DNA of 64,000 bases from Gammaproteobacteria bacterium Ga0077554. Its GTDB lineage: Bacteria > Pseudomonadota > Gammaproteobacteria > Ga0077554 > Ga007554. The position numbers and the translations under genes were made by a program. Below are positions 61,937 through 64,000 of the stretch, piece after piece (within the stretch, counting starts at the first letter, position 1; each line of letters begins with the position of its first letter). The stretch is from contig LNFF01000009.1 of assembly GCA_001464585.1 (NCBI GenBank), positions 1 through 64,000 of the forward strand. The letters run 5' to 3'. A model generated the notes under the pieces. It was not told the DNA's origin. It ran no database searches and was given only the letters and a program-made list of their open reading frames with translations.

Positions 61937-63793
61937 TTACGCTGCTTGTTGGTGGCTCATACTCACCAGGGAGACAACATCTATAATCATGGCCACTTTT
62001 CCATCCCCCATAATGGTAGCGCCAGCCGTCCCTGGTACTTTTCTGTAATTTGATTCGAGGCTCTTTATGACGACCTGGTGTTGCCCAACCAGTTCATCTA
62101 CAAACAGTGCAATTTTTTTTCTGTCAGACTCCAGGATCACCAGTATTCCATGATGATGTTCCATTACATCAGGTTTAAGGTTAAATACCTCATGCAGGGC
62201 AATCAGTGGCAAATATTCTCCCCGGACGTGTACAACTTTCCCTTGTCCACTGATGGTATTTATATTTTCTTTACGTGGTTGCATGGATTCAATGATGTAT
62301 GTCAACGGTATAATGAATATTTCTTTGCCAACGGATATGGACATGCCATCAAGGATAGCCAGGGTCAGCGGCAGGCGGATAGTCATGGTGGTGCCCTGGC
62401 CTTGCACAGAGGATATTTCGACACGCCCACCCATTCCTTCGATATTTCTTTTAACAACATCCATGCCGACGCCTCTGCCGGAAACATCGGTCACGATGTC
62501 TGCGGTTGAAAAGCCGGGCGCAAATATCAGTTTCCAGACATCCTGATCGGGCATATCATCATTTACGGCAAGGCCTTTCTCGCGGGCTTTTGTCAATATC
62601 CTGTCACGGCTCAGGCCTGCGCCATCATCGGCAATGGTTATTACTATATTCCCACCTTGATGCGCGGCAGAAAGGGTAATGGTTCCTTTGGTGTCCTTAC
62701 CCGAAGCAGTGCGTTTCTCTGGGCTTTCAATGCCGTGGTCGAGGCTATTCCTGACCAGATGCGTGAGGGGGTCAGATATTTTTTCAATGAGGCCTTTATC
62801 AAGTTCAGTGCCTTCCCCAATAGTTTTTAATTCCACTTGTTTACCCAGTTTTGAGGCCAGGTCACGCACCAGGCGTGGAAAGCGGCTAAACACAAAGCTG
62901 ATGGGCATCATACGGATCGACATCACGGAATCTTGCAAGTCGCGGGTATTACGTTCCAGTTGCGTCATGCCATTGAGAAGTTTTTCATAGACTACCGGGT
63001 CAACCTGAGAGGCAGTTTGTGACAGCATGGCCTGGGTTATTACCAATTCACCTACCAGGTTGATCAGCTGGTCAACCTTCTCAGTGCTGACGCGTATCGA
63101 GGCAGCATCTGGGTTCGGTGCGGCGGCAGCGCTGCGATTTCCGGACTTTATATCTTTGACATTGCTTGGCGATGCCTGGCTGTTATTGGTGTTTTCTGAC
63201 CCGTGTGCTTGCGAGATATTTTTAGCTGTATATTCAGTTGAATCGGTATTGAAAAATCCATAACCAGGGTCAGGTTCATTCTGCTTTTTAATGTCTTCTA
63301 TATCCATGAAAAATCCGTAACCATCATCACTTTCGGGGCTTTTAACAGGGGGTTCCTGGTGTGTAACGGGCGCTGCATCAGTGGTTAATTGCGGTGCTAT
63401 CTCTTTATTTTCCGCTAATGATTTCAGTTTTTCGCAAACAGTAGTGACTTTTTCCTGATCTACGGCCGCCCCGTTTTGATGGCCATCTAACTGGGATTTT
63501 AATGCGTCACCCGCTTGCAGAAACACATCAATCATTTCTGCCGTGGGTTTTAGTTCTTCTTTTCGTAAGCGGTCAAGCAGGGTTTCCAGTATATGGGTTG
63601 ATTCGATCATGTCATTAAAGCCAAACGTGCCACTGCCACCTTTGATTGAGTGTGCTGCCCTGAAAATGGCGTTAAGATCATCCAGGTTCGGCGCATCAAC
63701 ATCCAAGCCCAGCAACAGGCTTTCCATGGACGCCAGGTGTTCGGCAGTTTCTTCGAAAAACACCTGGTAAAACTGGCTCATGTCGATGGTCAT
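61937..63793 (-). CDS. cheA: Chemotaxis histidine kinase CheA
   Basis: Receptor-controlled histidine kinase, 618 residues. P1/HPt domain with phospho-His48 in FRAAHSIKGGSGTFGF. A long linker (about residues 130-235) follows, without an obvious P2 fold but with the motif GYGFF twice. Dimerisation domain, then the ATP-binding domain (LVRNSLDHGIESPEKR, DDGAGLSRDRI, GRGVGMDVVKRNIEGMGG). C-terminal CheW-like domain. The ATG at 63793 has AAGG 8 bases upstream. Confidence 0.96.
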   Translation of the reverse strand: MTIDMSQFYQVFFEETAEHLASMESLLLGLDVDAPNLDDLNAIFRAAHSIKGGSGTFGFNDMIESTHILETLLDRLRKEELKPTAEMIDVFLQAGDALKSQLDGHQNGAAVDQEKVTTVCEKLKSLAENKEIAPQLTTDAAPVTHQEPPVKSPESDDGYGFFMDIEDIKKQNEPDPGYGFFNTDSTEYTAKNISQAHGSENTNNSQASPSNVKDIKSGNRSAAAAPNPDAASIRVSTEKVDQLINLVGELVITQAMLSQTASQVDPVVYEKLLNGMTQLERNTRDLQDSVMSIRMMPISFVFSRFPRLVRDLASKLGKQVELKTIGEGTELDKGLIEKISDPLTHLVRNSLDHGIESPEKRTASGKDTKGTITLSAAHQGGNIVITIADDGAGLSRDRILTKAREKGLAVNDDMPDQDVWKLIFAPGFSTADIVTDVSGRGVGMDVVKRNIEGMGGRVEISSVQGQGTTMTIRLPLTLAILDGMSISVGKEIFIIPLTYIIESMQPRKENINTISGQGKVVHVRGEYLPLIALHEVFNLKPDVMEHHHGILVILESDRKKIALFVDELVGQHQVVIKSLESNYRKVPGTAGATIMGDGKVAMIIDVVSLVSMSHQQAA

Positions 63794-63828
63794 AGGGAAC
63801 CTTGCTTATTTTAATTATTAAAAAAATA

Positions 63829-64000
63829 TTAACTGATAATTTTTGCGACGACTTCGAGCAATTTGTTGGGGTCAAAGGGCTTGACTAACCAGCCAGTCGC
63901 CCCCGCTGCCTTTCCTTGCGCTTTCATTGCATCGCTTGATTCTGTGGTTAACATTAACATGGGAACGGTTTTATATTGGGGCAGGCCACGCAGTGTCTTA
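63829..64000 (-). CDS. cheY: CheY-like response regulator, 3' part only
   Basis: The last 57 codons of a receiver-domain protein; the rest lies beyond the window edge. It shows the switch Thr (MLMLTTESSDAMKAQ) and the conserved Lys-Pro (WLVKPFDPNKLLEVVAKI). Its place just before cheA and its receiver-only C-terminus indicate a CheY. Confidence 0.88.
   Translation of the reverse strand, partial: KTLRGLPQYKTVPMLMLTTESSDAMKAQGKAAGATGWLVKPFDPNKLLEVVAKIIS

Overview
The window looks like a chromosomal segment of a Gram-negative, flagellated member of the Pseudomonadota, probably Beta- or Gammaproteobacteria. Pointers are an ETF/ETF-ubiquinone oxidoreductase module, oligoribonuclease, a tpiA-secG-tRNA-Leu block, PEP-CTERM proteins with an EpsA-type LuxR regulator, two-partner secretion, type VI secretion parts and a rod/hook flgBCDEFGHIJKL operon. 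I cannot name the genus from sequence alone.

Layout. (1) 497-5746: an electron-transfer module. A LysR regulator and ETF-ubiquinone oxidoreductase read leftwards and etfB-etfA-fpr read rightwards from a shared control region with a near-perfect palindrome. (2) 5756-8327: a leftward operon of a DUF2314/Imm33-like protein, pterin carbinolamine dehydratase, a small cytochrome c and an M48 membrane protease. (3) 8426-10682: orn, tpiA, secG and tRNA-Leu(GAG). (4) 11397-17739: a polyprenyl-phosphate sugar transferase, an EpsA-like LuxR regulator, a small very acidic ORF, a PEP-CTERM trypsin-like protease, another PEP-CTERM protein and a PstS-like secreted protein. (5) 18116-35967: a two-partner secretion pair (TpsB and a 3350-residue TpsA), then a DUF2341-LamG-ExbB fusion, ExbD, a TonB-like protein, a porin and a coiled-coil periplasmic protein. 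I think this is the most interesting unit: a giant surface protein that appears to have its own proton-motive-force-driven envelope machine. (6) 36292-45112: a partial type VI secretion island (tssA, OmpA/BON, tagF, tssM, a TagX-like M15 peptidase and an unknown membrane protein) in which tssM is cut by one in-frame TGA. (7) 45551-56679: flgB to flgL with a sigma-54-like promoter. (8) 56742-64000: the leftward chemotaxis operon cheY(partial)-cheA-cheW-mcp-cheR-cheD-cheB.

A third theme is dispersed repeats. About thirteen intergenic copies of a modular palindromic family (ends GTCATT...AATGAC) lie between and inside operons. One copy carries an extra module whose second half also sits in frame inside etfB. 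Two inverted copies with a private 59-nt end frame the tpsB-tpsA pair within a few bases of its start and stop. A separate 180-bp MITE-like element with 15-bp perfect ends lies between flgE and flgF.
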